Source of the DNA: Oscillatoriales cyanobacterium
GTDB lineage: Bacteria > Cyanobacteriota > Cyanobacteriia > Cyanobacteriales > Microcoleaceae
Direction: 5' to 3'
NCBI GenBank assembly: GCA_004292955.1
Contig: RDXX01000055.1
Location: 1 to 60,561 of the forward strand
DNA: 60,561 nucleotides
Below the pieces are notes generated by a model that did no database searches, was not told the DNA's origin, and saw nothing but the letters and a program-made list of their open reading frames with translations. The position numbers and the translations under genes are program-made. Shown piece by piece: positions 58,939 through 60,561 of the stretch; within the stretch, counting starts at the first letter, position 1; each line of letters opens with the position of its first letter.

Positions 58939-59199
58939 CCTTATTCAACCCACATTCCGCACCCTAGGGCATCACACAGTATAATTACCCTGAAGGCGTT
59001 GCTGAATCAGGGTATGAGACGATAAAAAATGCGAGATTGGAGCCGAAAATGATTTCTGGGATTTTGATTGGGAATTGGAACATCTCCAAATTTCAGATAA
59101 TGAATTAGTAATTTAACTGTCGGGGCGACAAGTCGCCTATAACGCAATACGGTTCACTTAAGACAGATCCCCCCTAACCCCCCTTCCCAAGGCTACCGT
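58939..59199. other. Spacer after cobI
   Basis: No gene. It contains the second direct repeat (58995-59017) and a broken GATCCCCCCTAACCCCCCTT palindrome at about 59167, whose right half is replaced by the IS66-like element. Confidence 0.6.
58995..59017 (+). repeat. Direct repeat GGCGTTGCTGAATCAGGGTA, right of the cob genes
   Basis: Same strand as the copy at 55556-55578, one base difference over 23. Confidence 0.7.
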
Positions 59200-60561
59200 G
59201 TACACACAAGTCAAAGTAAACTAGAAAAAAGAGTATCGGCTCAATAAGTAGGGGAAGGAGCTAATCTAGCTGCCAAGACAAGCCCAAGGGATAAAGAGCA
59301 GATTTTTCGCGAATAATAGTGGACAGAGAGGGAATAATTCCAAGTTGAGAAATTCGGTCACGGACATAATCAAAAAAACTGATTCCCAACTGACTCCTTA
59401 GTAGCAACAAGAGACATAAAAGTATCCCAAGCCTGAGTACCCTCAATCGTTTGAGTTGCATAGCTAATATTACGTCGCTGCACAGCAAGTTCGGGCAGCT
59501 AACTCAGCCGGATTATTATGTAAAGGTAATTCAGGATGCTCTAAAACCCTCAGCAACTCCGATACTTTTGTCGCAGTTAATTGTTTGCGCTCATCCAACA
59601 ATTCATAGCCACTTTGAGTTTCAAAAAGCAGCAGAAATTTCGACCTTAAAAGCAGTGCAGCTTCAGGACTGGGAGCATTTTTATAAGCTAATAATTCCCG
59701 ATAGTAATCCCAAAAATCATCGAGAAACTGCTCTAAAATTACTTGATGGCAATGGAATACCGGGCTTAACTTCTTGTAATGCCTTCCCTCATGTACCCAA
59801 CATAGCGCTCTATCGGCAGTGATTAACTTGAATTGGGGAGCATCATCACAACAAAGAGTTTGTACGACTGGACAATCAGTTTGCTGATGATAGAAAACAA
59901 TAGCTGCTGCTTCCTTAATCCTGGTAACTTGTTGAGCGCCCAGTTTGGGTACATACTTATTGAGTAGGTGATTAAACTCTGACTCACCCAACACCGTTTC
60001 TTGAGGTAATAGCTGGAGAGCGTTTTGCCATTTAATCGGGATTTTGAAGTCCTCAATTAGTGAGAATGTCAGTGGATTTAGAATAAATTTCAGTTCTCGT
60101 CCTGGCTGTAATCCTTTCAGTACGGTCAGTCTATCTTTATTGGCTGTTGTGAAGTATACTGTATATAAAGGGTTACAGATGATATTGGTCGTATGGTTGA
60201 CTCCACCTACACGCGCACCTGTTTGGTCGAAGTGTTGCCAAGGACTACTCGCTAGTCCTGAATCATAAACTTCTTTTTTCTCGGTTTCAAAACCCGAGTG
60301 GTTTTTGATTAACAGGTTGGATAAATAACCGGCTGAGATGGAAATACCTAAATCCGCTAAAAATTCTAGTAGTTTGCCTTGCGTCATATTACCCCCATAG
60401 TACAAACTGATGATTAGGGCTTTGATTCCTGGTCCAAATTCTCCTTCGTAGCCTAGTGGTAGTTCTGCTACATAAGTTTTTCGGAGTGAGGGTGAGTAAT
60501 ATTTCTGTTTACGGAACAATATGTTGTCGGTTGCCAAGCTGATATCTTGGATGATTACTTG
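59200..60561 (-). mobile_element. Partial IS66-like insertion sequence
   Basis: The element starts around the GTGTACACACAAGTCAAAG sequence, right after a truncated GATCCCCC palindrome, and runs off the window. It contains the frameshifted transposase. The exact inverted repeat cannot be checked without the other end. Confidence 0.6.
59261..60561 (-). pseudogene. IS66-like transposase, two frameshifts, N-terminus outside window
   Basis: The reading frame continues over the right edge (IIQDISLATDNILF precedes the first internal Met). The core shows the DDE region WQHFDQTGARVGGVNHTTN with the first Asp, and CWVHEGRHYKKL near residue 243 of the frame. The frame breaks twice near its end: after ELAARTC (about 59481) one extra base shifts into VQRRNISYATQTIEGTQAWD, and about 80 bases later another shifts into QLGISFFDYVRDRISQ. 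The last part ends at 59261. Transposition from this copy is unlikely. Confidence 0.85.

Noticed and set aside
1..60561. tRNA or rRNA genes
   Set aside because: I looked for TTCGAAT/TTCAAAT-type T-loops with a matching acceptor stem and for rRNA signatures and saw none; a covariance search would be needed to exclude them fully.

Overview
The window is chromosomal DNA of a filamentous, non-heterocystous-looking cyanobacterium, most likely of the Oscillatoria/Microcoleus/Tychonema type. This placement is inferred from several signs. NdhB has the cyanobacterial length, there is an oxygen-dependent-type CobG, DnaB carries two inteins, GCGATCGC-type palindromes are frequent, and intergenic space is filled with heptanucleotide tandem repeats. 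No rRNA, tRNA or CRISPR array was seen.

Layout. 0-1.7 kb: an orphan IS200/IS605-type TnpB gene with its right end. 1.7-5.5 kb: small housekeeping genes (secreted glycine-zipper protein, BadF/BcrA-type sugar kinase, zinc-ribbon protein, phasin-like protein, membrane-anchored FKBP isomerase). 5.6-10.5 kb: dnaB with two LAGLIDADG inteins, and rplI. 10.8-15.9 kb: a 1697-residue hybrid histidine kinase with about ten PAS domains. 16.6-17.9 kb: glyoxalase II and a small conserved protein. 18.2-30.7 kb: a one-directional polysaccharide or glycan cluster (galE, fucosyltransferase-like genes, GT4 enzymes, a methyltransferase, an MsbA-like exporter with an unusual C-terminal tail, and three paralogous GT-fold genes). 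30.7-34.9 kb: a membrane protein, a UbiB kinase, an IS200/IS605 remnant and a DegT aminotransferase. 35-41 kb: a FetB-like permease, a Uma2 protein, an overlapping AAA ATPase plus truncated partner, and a large membrane-anchored protein. 41-51.8 kb: nitroreductase, GntR regulator, GAF-PAS adenylate cyclase, aminopeptidase P, DUF4332 protein, ArsC/Spx-like protein, GNAT plus cyclic-peptide-type ABC exporter, Uma2 protein and OsmC. 52-53.6 kb: ndhB with a clear terminator. 53.9-55.5 kb: a methyltransferase and a MerR/TipA-type regulator with a MerR-type promoter. 55.7-58.9 kb: a cobalamin riboswitch controlling cobG-cobH-cobI. 59.2 kb to the end: a frameshifted IS66-like transposase that runs off the window.

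What stands out is the intergenic DNA. At least fifteen tandem arrays share a 7-bp period, and several directly abut start or stop codons, replacing the usual Shine-Dalgarno region of at least five genes. Several families of palindromic interspersed repeats occur, one of them in frame inside cobG, and there are small non-autonomous elements, some nested. The most unusual protein-level observation is the exporter at 23.1-25.1 kb, whose C-terminus looks like a histidine-kinase dimerisation hairpin with the phospho-acceptor His replaced by Tyr.
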